Origin: Oscheius tipulae
Lineage: Eukaryota > Nematoda > Chromadorea > Rhabditida > Rhabditidae
Reading direction: 5' to 3'
Assembly (NCBI GenBank): GCA_037178975.1
Contig: JASJZH010000005.1
Span: 2,604,001-2,668,000 of the forward strand
DNA length: 64,000 nt
Part shown: positions 45,683 through 55,925 of the stretch, piece by piece
Numbering within the stretch: position 1 is the stretch's first letter
Layout: each line of letters begins with the position of its first letter
Translations under genes and position numbers: made by a program
The notes under the pieces: model-generated
The model's input: only the letters and a program-made list of their open reading frames with translations
Database searches by the model: none
Told to the model about the DNA's origin: nothing

Positions 45683-47399
45683 CTAACTATGCCAGCCAGC
45701 CGGTTGATTATCTAATCCCATCGAAAGGGACATCCGCTGACCAGACAAGGGCAATATATCAGAAGATAAGCCTGCTTCACGTAGCCCGGTTTCTGAGGAT
45801 CCTGATCCCTTCTTTTGGAGGGGGCCCTGACCGAAATGGTCAAAACAAAAAAGTACTTTAAATTTTATGCTTCTTTCGAGAGGGGACAAAAACAGGTTCA
45901 AGGTTATTTTGAAGTGGGGGAGAGAGAGGCTAATGGCTTTACACTTAAAACCTATGCAGAGGGGGTGTAAATTTTCAAATGGTATGCAACGAGACTCACA
46001 TTTTTCCATATAGTAGAGGAGCATTTGGAAACAGCACCGAGGGGCATCAACAAGCGGTTACGATCTCTTAGGTTTCCTTATATGGTGCGCTTGAAACATT
46101 ACTGTTTTTGGACATATCCCGTCAATATTTTACTTCTCGTTAGATAATAGTATCAGTCGTTCTTTTGTCTTGACTTTGTATTGAAAACAGCAGAAGTTTC
46201 CAAGTTAGCCCAGAGCTGACTTGTCAACTAAACTCTTGACATATGATTTTCCATGTTTTGTTTCGTGGTCATGAACAGACGGACAAACAGAGACCATTGC
46301 ATTTTGATAATAGAGTGGTCGGATCGAGCAAGGAACGTGGAGTAACGGTTGAGAAATGCTTTCCCTTTTACAATGCGGGTAAACAAAAATAGAGCCAACT
46401 GGGAAACATTGTAGATAGACACAGAAACCGTTGGTAACAATCTATCAAAGTCTATCAGGGCTAAATCTCTGTTCTTGGTAAGGGAAAAGAAGGAGAGGGC
46501 GATAAGAATCTGGGGGCAGAGAGACTCTTAGCTAATAGCGGATTTAGCCGAGATTTTATCAGTGGGAGGGAATGAACAGTGGCAGGACATGGAAGGATAC
46601 AGGGAATGACAAAGTTTTCTCAGAAACAGCTATATACCAAACTTCACGAGAATCTCCGTATGTTTCAGATTTCTTCAACTAGAAATAGTTATTTTGCCCG
46701 TGCTCCACCTTGGATCATTTTCAGAGCTGCTCAAATATATAGGTTGACCCCGTGAAACATAGAAGCTTTCCATGCAAGTCGGTCAAGTTTCTTCTTTTTT
46801 TTGTGAAACATGGCCGTCTCTTTCTTATTAATTTTAGAGCAGCGCGAGTGTACAAATGAGGTTTGTGAACCTTTTTTTTCAGAAGCATGTCCTGTTAGGG
46901 GAAATGTAATTGTCTTTGTTCAAATTGAACATATCGTTGGTTCCACAGCCAACGTATACTGATAAACTAGGTGAAACGTATAGAGCTATGCTTACTCGCC
47001 GCCTGCGTACTTTTGTTGGCTCGAAGAAAATGGAGTTAAATAGTTGTCATATCACGTCCGCTGAATTGAACCGTGAACGTTTCCTTATAGTTACTTTGGG
47101 AAAATGATGAGACACGAGGAAAAACAATCCATACAACCTACCAGAAAAAAAGGAGCTGACTTTTTGATACTTGTGGAAAGCCCAAAGATCTTCTTTTGCA
47201 AGGCTGGATTTATAGCAAAATTGAAACAAAAAGGAAAACAGTAGCAGATGAGACAAAGTGCGATAGTACAGGTGAAAAGGAAAAGAGACAATTAGCTCTA
47301 CTTGTGTAACCGAGAGGCATTGGCAGTAGACTGACGACCGGCTTTCGAGTGGTCTCCCGGCACAATTATCGCTGTCAATGAGACAGTTTTTCATGCTAT
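45683..47399 (-). CDS. Probable second minus-strand membrane protein, partial model
   Basis: Two pieces are supported. Exon 47399-47302 follows a CCTTCAG acceptor and encodes a small Cys module (NCLIDSDNCAGRPLES..., VYCQC) like exon 7 of the Thr-rich gene at 29.7-34.4 kb, and just beyond it (47300-47190) the minus strand is strongly hydrophobic, as expected for a membrane segment. The last exon 45826-45683 follows a TCGGTCAG acceptor and encodes a Ser/Gly-rich polar tail ending in a stop. The exons between, and the 5' end, are not resolved. The assignment of both pieces to one gene is inference from order, strand and layout. Confidence 0.35.
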
Positions 47400-48001
47400 C
47401 TGAAGGATTCGAACTCCAACCATTGTCACTGTTGGCAAAATGTTTGTTTCAAGCTCTCCATATGTTATTGTGGAATCATCATTACGCCGATTCCATGTTT
47501 CTCAATTCTTTTGAATAAAAAGAATGTCATATAGTAAAAAAAATTTACGCGTAGTTATACAAATATAGCTTATAAGGGTATCCGCTACATTTTCCAATAG
47601 CGACCGTTACCTTTTATAGCTGGAGCTTCCATATGAACCCCATATAAACCCTTTTTGTTGCGGTTTTGTTACATAATCTGCATAAGTATAAGTAAGATCA
47701 GGCTGTTAGTTTTTAGACGAACCAGCTGCCAACGGTAGCTTCGCAGCCCTTTGGTATTGACTTAGAATTGAATACAGACGGCTACGCCGCTTCCCTAGTA
47801 GCAGCTTCCTCCACAACTGGATTGTCCCTTGTTTCTTGAGATGAAATGACTGTTCAGAGTTTTCGGGTACTCGACTGTTTCTCTCCTAATTAACTAGTTT
47901 CCAACTCCGAACAAATTTTTGTTTCAAAAAACTTTGCCCTAATTGCAAACTCTTCAAAAAGCAAAGAGTCCAATTGACTAATCAGTCTTCGAGCTACCAC
48001 A
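46400..48001. other. Upstream flank of the symporter gene
   Basis: Apart from the minus-strand exon at 47302-47399 I see no coding evidence. TGAAACA motifs lie at 46753 and 46804 (minus). Confidence 0.4.
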
Positions 48002-50704
48002 ATGGAAATAGGTTTGTTCTCTTCCTCTCTGCCACAATAGCTGGTACCAGAAGAAGATCAAGCTACCGTCGAGAAGACGACAAATGAGACGACGGAAGAT
48101 GGTGACGAGAACAATAACAATAGTAGCCAGAAGTCGTCGTCCGAGGAGGAGCCACGCTCGCAGTGGGGCAACCAGTTCCAGTTCATCCTCAGTGCTCTCG
48201 GCTTGGCCGTCGGACTTGGGAACATCTGGCGTTTTCCCTACGTGGCCTACGAGAATGGCGGAGCTGCCTTCCTTATCCCCTACCTCTGTTGCGGATTCTT
48301 CTTCGGCCTCCCGATGGTCTACGCCGAGTTCATGATTGGACAGTACTCGAGGAGTGGGCCTGGTCTCGCGCTAGGACGCTATGCTGCTGGATTTAGAGGT
48401 TAGTCCAAGGTTTTTCAAAACTTTCTGGCAAAATCACTCGAACCATTTTTGATTTCTGACATACTTTCAACTGCAGAAATGTTTCAAGTAGTTGGTAAGA
48501 ACTGATCGGAGATATTGTTATCGGTTGAGTCTTGAAAAGGTGTTTCTAATATAATCCCCTCCAACAACTTCAATCATTCGCTGAAAAGCGAGTACATGTG
48601 GATTATAATAGTCACTATCCCTAACGCTAGCGCATCTGGTTGCGTAAAAGCCACCGAATAGCCACAGCTTGTTAGTCCGAAAACATTTTCTTCTTTTAAT
48701 GCGAAAAACTTTGAATGTTTCATTTTCAGGTCTTACTGAAACAATACAACTATCTTGGTTCGGAGTTCCTTCTTGATAATACAATAGAATTTTCTATCTT
48801 TCAATAAAACCCTCTCTAATTCCAGGAATCGGCTGGTCGATGTGTCTGATCTCGGTCACCGTCGCCATCTACTACTGCGTCATCATCAGTTGGGTCGGCG
48901 TCTATCTGGGCTGGGTCGTCGGCGGCCAGAGTTACAAGTGGAGTCGCTGTGACAATGACTGGAACACGCCCGACTGTGTTTCCCAACAAAACCTTATCGA
49001 CTGCTTCGAGACGAACGCTGCCACTCGTTACTACTACAACGGAAGCTGTCATGCCGAGCGGAGCAACTTTACCAAACGAGCCTCGGAGCAATTCTTCATG
49101 AACTACGTGACAACCCGTTCCGGATCTATTGAGGACTTTGGAGGCGTGAATTGGCCAGTCCTGGGCAGTCTTATCATCTTCTGGGCACTTACCACCCTAA
49201 TTCTGATCAAAGGAATCGCGGTTATGGGCTACTTGAGCTATGTGATCGTCCCGTTTCCCTACATCGTCGTCTGTATCCTGTTTATACGCGGTATCACTCT
49301 ACCCGGAGCCTACGAGGGAATCAAGTACTACCTTCTGGAGCCGGATTTCGGTGCCCTGCTGAGGGGAAAGACATGGTCCGCGGCACTGAAACAACTGATG
49401 TTCTCGATGAGCATAGGGGGTGGAGGGTTGATCTCATTGAGCAGCTACAGCAAGCGGGACAACAATTTCTTCAGGGTAGATGGACAGAGAGAGATGGGCA
49501 GACGGACAGAAAAACAGAGACAGAGAGACGGAGACAAACCAATCCAATTCCATTTTCAGGACTCTCTGATCATTATCTTCGGCGACACCATCATGAGTGT
49601 GATCGGCGGTGTGGCTGTCTTCTCCATCCTCGGCTATTTGGCTCATCTATCCGGGAAAGAGGTTCGTGATGTCGTCGCCTCCGGGACCTCTCTTGCCTTT
49701 ATCGCTTACCCGGAAGCCATCTCCACAATGAGTTTCCCCTGGCTCTGGAATGCGCTCTTCTTCCTCATGCTGCTCATGCTCGGCGTCAGCAGTGAAATTG
49801 GTGTGTTTCAATCTTTTGTACTGTCTCTCTTTGTCTTTCTGTCTCATTGACTCTCTCAAAGATTGTATCTATCCTGGATTCCATTGACTAAGTCCTAAAT
49901 TAGTCATCATTTCAGCCTACGTGGAAGCCTTCACGAGTCTCGTGGGCGACTGTTTCCCGAAGACGAAAAAGAAAAAGTGGCTGATAACTCTTCTGTCCTG
50001 CATTGGCTGCCTCGTCGTTGGCATTCTGATGACTACTCACTCTGGCTGGTTCTGGTTCAATCTCTTCGACGAGTTCACCGCCAGCACCTGTGTCTGTCTG
50101 ATTGCCTTCATCGAGGTCGTAATTCTGTCCTTTTACGGCTGGAAACAGATCAAGGCGGATATGAAGGAGATGCTAGGAGAGACCAATTGCAAGGGCTACT
50201 GCAGCTGGATTGGACCCCGCTCGCCGATCTTTGGAATCTTTTGGGCGACTGTCTGTCCTCTTCTGACTATCGTGAGTCTTCCTTTCTGTCTTTTTATAAG
50301 CTAGAGAGACAGTACGGATAAAATTCGGGTCCTTCACCCAACCTCCTTTCAAAATCCCTTAGTATTTAGATCATTTCCAGACCTGCGCCGTGCTGACAGT
50401 GATCCGCGAGGTTCCCTACGTGCTCAAGCTGGACAAGTCTGGCAACAGCTACACCTATCCGACGTGGGCCGAGGTGATTGGCTGGATTCTAAACCTGGGG
50501 GTCATTATGCCCATCCCCGTCTTCTTCTGCTACAAATGGTTGCGTTTCCGTCGCGACGGCATTAAATTCCACTATCTGTTCCGTCCGACGAAGGAGTTGA
50601 AGAGCTTCAGTCGCTACTACGAGCAGCGTGGAATCACCGAGCCCGGGGAGATGTACTGCGATGGAAGAGGCCAACACCCAGCCCAACACCGAAATCGGCC
50701 TTAA
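48002..50704 (+). CDS. Sodium:neurotransmitter symporter (SLC6 family), six exons, about 642 aa
   Basis: Exons are 48002-48011, 48051-48398, 48826-49475, 49560-49800, 49916-50271 and 50381-50704, total 1929 nt in frame. The acidic/Asn-rich cytosolic N-terminus leads into TM1 with the SLC6 signature 'GLGNIWRFPYVAYENGGAA'. At the position of the monoamine transporters' binding Asp there is Gly58, so an amino-acid or GABA-type substrate is more likely than a monoamine. The large loop after TM3 has Cys residues and N-glycosylation sequons (NGS, NFT). Later blocks 'SAALKQLMFSMSIGGGG', 'ISLSSYSKRDNNF' and 'FLMLLMLGVSSE' fit TM6-TM8. It is a plasma-membrane sodium/chloride-coupled uptake carrier. 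Intron 3 is an agacagag-type microsatellite. The annotated stop gives an unnatural tail; a one-base shift near 50662 opens a better frame ending in RSEY at 50752. Codon use is strongly C/G-ending. Confidence 0.93.
49480..49545. repeat. (AGACAGAG)n-type simple repeat in symporter intron 3
   Basis: An impure gacagagaga/cagacgga purine tract on the sense strand fills most of the 84-bp intron. Confidence 0.8.
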
Positions 50705-50857
50705 CAGGCCGGCCGTCATCAATCGGCACAAGAGTCTTCGGAGCGAATACTAGGAGACGAGGCAACAGAGAGGCCCGAGAGAGACCAAAGTGGATGAATA
50801 AAACACTTCTAACCAATCGGTTCTTTGGAAAATTGAAACTTGTTGACTATTTAAATA

Positions 50858-52121
50858 TTGGGTTGGCATATAAGTCTTTTCGTTTTTTTTAAACATGTCC
50901 TTTGTCTTGTTTACAACAATGACCGAGCTGTTGATATAGCACCTCGTGTAGCTCATTCAGTCCTCTACCACCACCATGCAAAACACCACTTCCCTTCTTC
51001 TTATTCTCTATTCTCTGTTCGTTTTGATCCGGACCATTGATGACCTGCCACCCTACCATCTGAGACATGTCATGTTAAATGAGTTCCTCAAAGGTACGAA
51101 TGGAGTCCAAACGGCGGCTAATATCAACGATGTTTATGGCCAAGGGACGACGTCTATGAGGGTACGTCAGTTGTGGTTCCATCACTTTCGGTCTGGGGAC
51201 AAAAGCGTCGAAGATGAGCCAAGGTCAGGTAGACCAACAAGTTTCGATGAATCGAAGCTGCTGCAGCTCGTGAACGAGAACAATCGGCAGACTACCCGTG
51301 AATTAGCAGAGGCACTGTCTGTCAGTCATTTCGCAGTGAAACATCATTTGGAACAATTGGGATTTACGAAGAAACTGGGCACTTGGTTGCCGCATGACCT
51401 CAGTGACGCCCAGAAGTGGCAGCGCATGTCCGTCGCCCATTCTCTCCTGTCCAGGTATGAGAGGAAATCCTTTTTACCACGCCTGGTGACGGAGGATGAG
51501 AAGTGGGTAACGTACGTAAACTTCCAAAGGAAGCGTCAATGGGTGGGTCCAGGGCAGACATCAAGTCCTGATGTGAAACCCGATACCCATCAAAAGAAGA
51601 TTATGCTCTGTGTTTTCTGGGATATCGAAGGAGTGGTGCACTGGGAATTGCTGGATGCTGGAACTACCCTTACGGCCGCTATTTATAGCCAGCAACTTGA
51701 AAAGGTTGCCGTTGCACTTCGTCAGAAACGGCCGCTGAAGTCGAAAGTCATCCTACAGATGGACAACGCGCGCCCCCATGTTGCAAAACTCACTCGCTCC
51801 AAGATCCACGACCTGGGTTGGGAAATTTTACCCCATCCTCCTTATAGCCCGGACCTTGCCCCTTCCGACTATTATCTGTTCCGGACTCTCAACAACGAGA
51901 TTGGAGGACAACAGTTCAATTCCGACGGCGCACTCAAAACCTGGTTGACAAACTTCTTCGCGTCGAAACCCAAGGTGTTCTATGAGCGTGGCATCCGTAA
52001 GCTACCCGTGAAATGGGCAGACGTGGTACATCATAATGGTAATTACAACGAATGAAAAAGTTGTTTGGATGTCAATAAATTTTTGCATTTGAAAAACGAA
52101 AAGACTTAGCTGCCAACCCAA
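50858..52121 (+). mobile_element. Complete mariner transposon, 1264 bp
   Basis: TA target duplications lie at 50856-50857 and 52122-52123. Terminal inverted repeats of about 28 bp (left 'ttgggttggcatataagtct', right its near-perfect complement ending 'gctgccaacccaa') flank one uninterrupted transposase frame. It inserted about 105-155 bp downstream of the symporter stop, in the same orientation. Both ends and the open frame look usable, so it may be a recently active copy. A decayed relative lies at 28673-29530. Confidence 0.95.
50976..52055 (+). CDS. Mariner transposase (DD34D), 359 aa, intact
   Basis: The N-terminal half holds the two helix-turn-helix regions that bind the terminal repeats (LRHVMLNEFLKG, then 'NRQTTRELAEALSVSHFAVK'). 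'WVPHDLSD'-type linker sequence (here WLPHDLSDAQKW) follows. The catalytic triad is Asp in 'TEDEKWVTY', Asp in 'LQMDNARPH' and Asp in 'YSPDLAPSDY', with exactly 34 residues between the second and third Asp. It cuts and pastes the element through a nuclear cut-and-paste reaction at TA. No internal stop or frameshift. The first ATG gives a few extra hydrophobic residues, and the true start could be slightly upstream or downstream. Confidence 0.95.
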   Translation: MQNTTSLLLILYSLFVLIRTIDDLPPYHLRHVMLNEFLKGTNGVQTAANINDVYGQGTTSMRVRQLWFHHFRSGDKSVEDEPRSGRPTSFDESKLLQLVNENNRQTTRELAEALSVSHFAVKHHLEQLGFTKKLGTWLPHDLSDAQKWQRMSVAHSLLSRYERKSFLPRLVTEDEKWVTYVNFQRKRQWVGPGQTSSPDVKPDTHQKKIMLCVFWDIEGVVHWELLDAGTTLTAAIYSQQLEKVAVALRQKRPLKSKVILQMDNARPHVAKLTRSKIHDLGWEILPHPPYSPDLAPSDYYLFRTLNNEIGGQQFNSDGALKTWLTNFFASKPKVFYERGIRKLPVKWADVVHHNGNYNE

Positions 52122-52123
52122 TA

Positions 52124-52627
52124 TAACAGTTTTACCGTGATAAGCCCAGTCATCCAGACAATAGACAAAAGATTCACCCTAGACCTTGTTCAAAAGTACG
52201 TTTTCCTGTTATTATATGCGTTTGGGACGTCTCTCTGAAGAATCATATCTAAAGGTTCCAAAATTTTCGAAAGGACCTAGTATATTGATGAGGGCCGAAC
52301 AGTTGATAGTTGTGAGATCGAGACTAGACGAGGAAGACATTTAGAAGCTTCGAGTTTCTGTAGGACTCCTCATTGTACGAACAAAGACAACAACCGCTTA
52401 TCTCTAGACTGACGTTACTGTTCGCAATGTCTGTGTATGGAATCTTGGCAGAGCAAAAGTTTGGAGAGGAAGGATCTACAAAAACACGTTATAGCTGGCG
52501 TTCAACCAAAGAAACGAGTGCAGACTGGCTAAAGTAAGCACTAACAAACGCAAGGCATCCTTTATTGGATGAGATTACCGAGCGGTTTTTTTGTTAGCTC
52601 TTGTCGATGGTATTGATGGTGTCGAAG
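52124..52627. other. Spacer, no gene recognised
   Basis: No supported coding or repeat structure was seen. Confidence 0.4.
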
Positions 52628-52757
52628 ATGCCACTTCTATAAAAACGATTGTAAACTAAAAAAGATCGCGTGGTGCTTCAGGAGCCTAATGGATTGTTCT
52701 TCAAGTTAGCGACCTTTTTAAAGTTTACAATCTTTTTTTATAGAAGTGGTATCTTCC
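52628..52757. repeat. Short inverted repeat
   Basis: Arms at about 52628-52672 and 52707-52757 are inverted copies (gaagatgccacttctataaa against its complement ...ggtatcttcc), possibly the terminal repeat of the transposase remnant that follows. Confidence 0.65.
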
Positions 52758-52799
52758 AAACAAAAAGCCTTGTCGTCCGTGTCAATAAGACGTATATTA

Positions 52800-53092
52800 T
52801 AAACAAGAACCTCATGAGGGATTTCCGATTAGTAATCCACTGGTTCAAGAATGTCGATTTCAACACTCCACCAAGCAATATGTTGCTGTTGGTCGATTCG
52901 TGACCGTCATTCAAGGATACGGATCTGATCCATTCCTTCGTTCCACTTGGCATGGACTTTGATCTACGCCATATTCCTGGTGGATTCACCTCTATTAATC
53001 AGCCACTCAATGTTTATGGTTTTTACCATGTGAAAAATTTTGTCAAGAGAGTCACAAGCTTCTGCAAAAATCGACTTCCAAATAACGGATAA
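52800..53092 (+). pseudogene. Pogo-like DDE transposase remnant
   Basis: The plus strand encodes 'NMLLLVDS', an in-frame stop, then 'LRHIPGGFTSINQPLNVYGF'. This matches the C-terminal half of pogo/Tigger-type DDE domains (LLLDN..., then VYLPPNTTS.LQPLDVGVF-type) with an inactivating stop at about 52901. The rest of the element is not recognisable. Confidence 0.6.
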
Positions 53093-54270
53093 TCTGCTCA
53101 AGGTCAGTTTTTTCATCAAACGAAATATTTACTCATCACGCTTTTCACCCATTTTGGCGGAATAGTTGGTATGCGTCGGGCTATCAGGTTCTTCACCCTC
53201 CACCTTTCAAAACCCCTATTCAAATTTGTTTCCCAACCAGCCCCCAGATCTGAGGTAGGATGTAACTACTACGATCGAGGATGTCGTAGAGGCCCATCTT
53301 TACGTTGTAATTTTGATCGTCTGTTGTAGGGATTGGCATATGTTGCGACTGACAATAGTCCAGAATACTATTAATTAGCGGATCGTATTGGATTAGTGGT
53401 GGACGTAGTGTAATCGTATCGCAAAGGCCCTCTTAGGGTAGATCTTAGTTATGCCCCCCACCAATGTCAGTTGAGACCCCCACCGATAAAGCCCCCCCAC
53501 CCTTGCAGTTTTACCCCCCCACTTATGTCAGTTTGTTCCCCCACCCTTGCACGATGTTTACAGTGGCGAGAGTAATTCGAATTTTCCAAACTTTCAGTTT
53601 TCCATTTTTTTCTCTCTTCTTCTGCCTGCCTGTTCATTATTTTTCACGTTCTTTTGTTATTTTTTTGCAGAAAGCATTCCGATAATCTATTTAGTCATTT
53701 CAGGAAAAGAAGACGAAAAAATAATCAGGTTAGTCCATTTTTAAATTCATAAAAATTGTACAATCCTTGCCTTTCATTTTTCTTACTTTTCTTGCCTTTT
53801 TAGTGTTTTCTTTCCTAAAATGCTTAGGCTTAGTGCCGCTAGGGAAAGCAAACTGAAACAGGAAATCCCCAAATTTGGGGACTAATAAAAATTGATGTTT
53901 GGAAGGTCAATTTCGAAAAGTGGGGGGCATATCTGCGATTTCCCCGCCCTCTTAAATAACCGAAAGCAACCGCCTAAAAATCTCAATCACAGCACCGCCA
54001 AGCAGTTGGCAGTTGCATCGCAGGGTTCTACAGCAGGTTGCAGGGGAATTTCGACTGAGACCTGCGAAAATGTGAAGCATTGCAATGATTATATTCTCTT
54101 ATGAATTCGCTCTCCTCTGAAAGTGATATAGAAAGTATTCAGCTGATTTTACCATAGCAGGGATCGGCAGAGAGGGTAGCACAACCCGATCAAAATCGAC
54201 GTAAGGACCCTTTGTCATACTCAAAAATGGTCGTGGAAGTGAGAGGGATAACGGTAGCCAACAGGATCGA
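53093..54270. other. Spacer with a C-rich tandem patch
   Basis: 53452-53550 is a run of ccccccacc words separated by 'ttgcagtttta' and 'atgtcagttt'-like segments, an imperfect repeat of about 30 bp. The rest shows no gene. Confidence 0.5.
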
Positions 54271-55700
54271 AGACACATTGTAGGAGAGAAGGGGAATAGC
54301 GCTACAAATTTTTATCGAATTGATCCAATTGGATCAGTGAACGAGAACTTTTTATAGAGGTGGGAAAAGGGTTTCGAGGAATAGCTGAGGGTAAAACAGT
54401 CGATCAACTGAAAGATGTCAAGTTTTTGACATATTCTTTCGAATGCACTCAGTCTTGACACTTCTACACTCCTAACTTTATCCAGAGCGACGTCGTCAGA
54501 CGACTGGTTAGAAAATGAAAATCGGCGAACAATAAAATTCTCGCCGTTGCGTACGCATTTTCGGGCAAACGCAAAAGGCTTTTGGAAGCTTCTTGCCGCC
54601 ATTTTTGCGAAAAGTAACCCAAGAAATCAGCGAAAGACAAAAAGTAATAAAATAGACAAAAAAAAAACGGTGAAAACGATTTTTAGAACGTAATTTGACA
54701 TACTGTAACGCCACTTTGCGTACCTGAATTTTCAGCTCGCACCTTGTGCACCTTTTTTCTCGGGATTTTTCCAGGTTTTTACCTATTTTCTCGTCGCCAA
54801 ATACAATTTTGGATTGTTTGCAAACTTCAAAAACCCCGAAAAACCACAATAACACCGAGAAAATTCATAAACAATTTTTTTTGTTCGCCGATTTTCATTT
54901 TCTAACCAGTCGTCTGACGACGTCGCTCTGGATAAAGTTAGGAGTGTATAGCTCTCGCCAAAATCACTTTCGAAAATCGTGTCCCGTGTTGGTCTCGCAG
55001 CGAACTCCCCGCGCGAATTTTTCGGCGGGAATTTAAACTTGATAAATTAATTTTAACTGTTTTTTTTTGACAATTTACATCATTTCTCTCAAAAATGGAT
55101 GTCTACATGAGCGTTAACACTCGTCCGGTAAGGGTACAATCGGAATTCCTGCGAAAAAGCGTTGTCTTTTGAAGTAAATCGTGTCCCGGCATACGGAATG
55201 AATTACCTGTTTTATTTGGGTACACAGACGTATGTCTCGGTTAGAAGGTCTTGTAGCCCTACATTACATTTCCTTTCAGCTCTCTAATAGGCTCCTCAGA
55301 CAAGGAGATCGAATGCGAGTAAATTTTGGCTGATTTTGTGGCTTTTTCTACAAAATCGAAAGAAGGATTGTGGCATGTAGGAACTGTGTGAGAGACACGG
55401 AAAACGCTGTAAAAATCGGGACAAAACATGGAGATGAAGGTCGAAGGAAATTTAGGAACATTTGAATTCCCGCCGAAAAATTCGCGCGGGGAGTTCGCTG
55501 CGAGACCAACACGGGACTCGATTTTCGAAAGTGATTTTGGCGAGAGCTATAGAAGTGTCAAGACTGAGTGCATTCAAAAGAATATGTCAGAAACTTGACA
55601 TCTTTCAGTTGATCGACTGTTTTACCCTCAGCTGTTGATCCAGTTGGATCAGTTCGATAAAAATTTGTAGCACTATTCCCCTTCTCCCCTACAATGTGTA
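54271..55700. mobile_element. Nested foldback elements (outer palindrome interrupted by two inner palindromes)
   Basis: The outer arms at 54271-54466 and 55551-55700 are inverted copies; the left arm has about 45 extra bases near 54335-54380. Between them lie inner element A (54467-54948, arms about 54467-54533 and 54891-54948, ends 'acactcctaacttta') and inner element B (54949-55550, arms 54949-55035 and 55464-55550, ends 'tagctctcgcc'). The two inner elements sit back to back at the centre of the outer palindrome. No coding frames. Sharp arm boundaries suggest serial insertion. Confidence 0.8.
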
Positions 55701-55925
55701 GCTGTGTTTTGTTCTAATTAGGATGTACATCGATCGAAGGATTGTTTCAAGCGGTTAGTTGGCCTCAATTTTCGACTCCCTAGGACAGTCAGAGGGAAAG
55801 AAGTGCTCCGACATCAGAAGAGGATCTAGCCTGCACGCAGCGGTGAACAACCGGATAGGATTCGATTAGAAGCTAAGTTTATTTTGGTTCGGTTTCAGAA
55901 AAATAGACATAACAAAACACTATAA
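55701..55925. other. Spacer
   Basis: Nothing recognised. Confidence 0.4.

Noticed and set aside
47395-47425. GGAGTTCGAATCC on the minus strand, a tRNA B-box-like word
   Set aside because: The flanking bases do not form a T-arm stem and no A-box or acceptor stem is present. The site lies at the acceptor of a coding exon.
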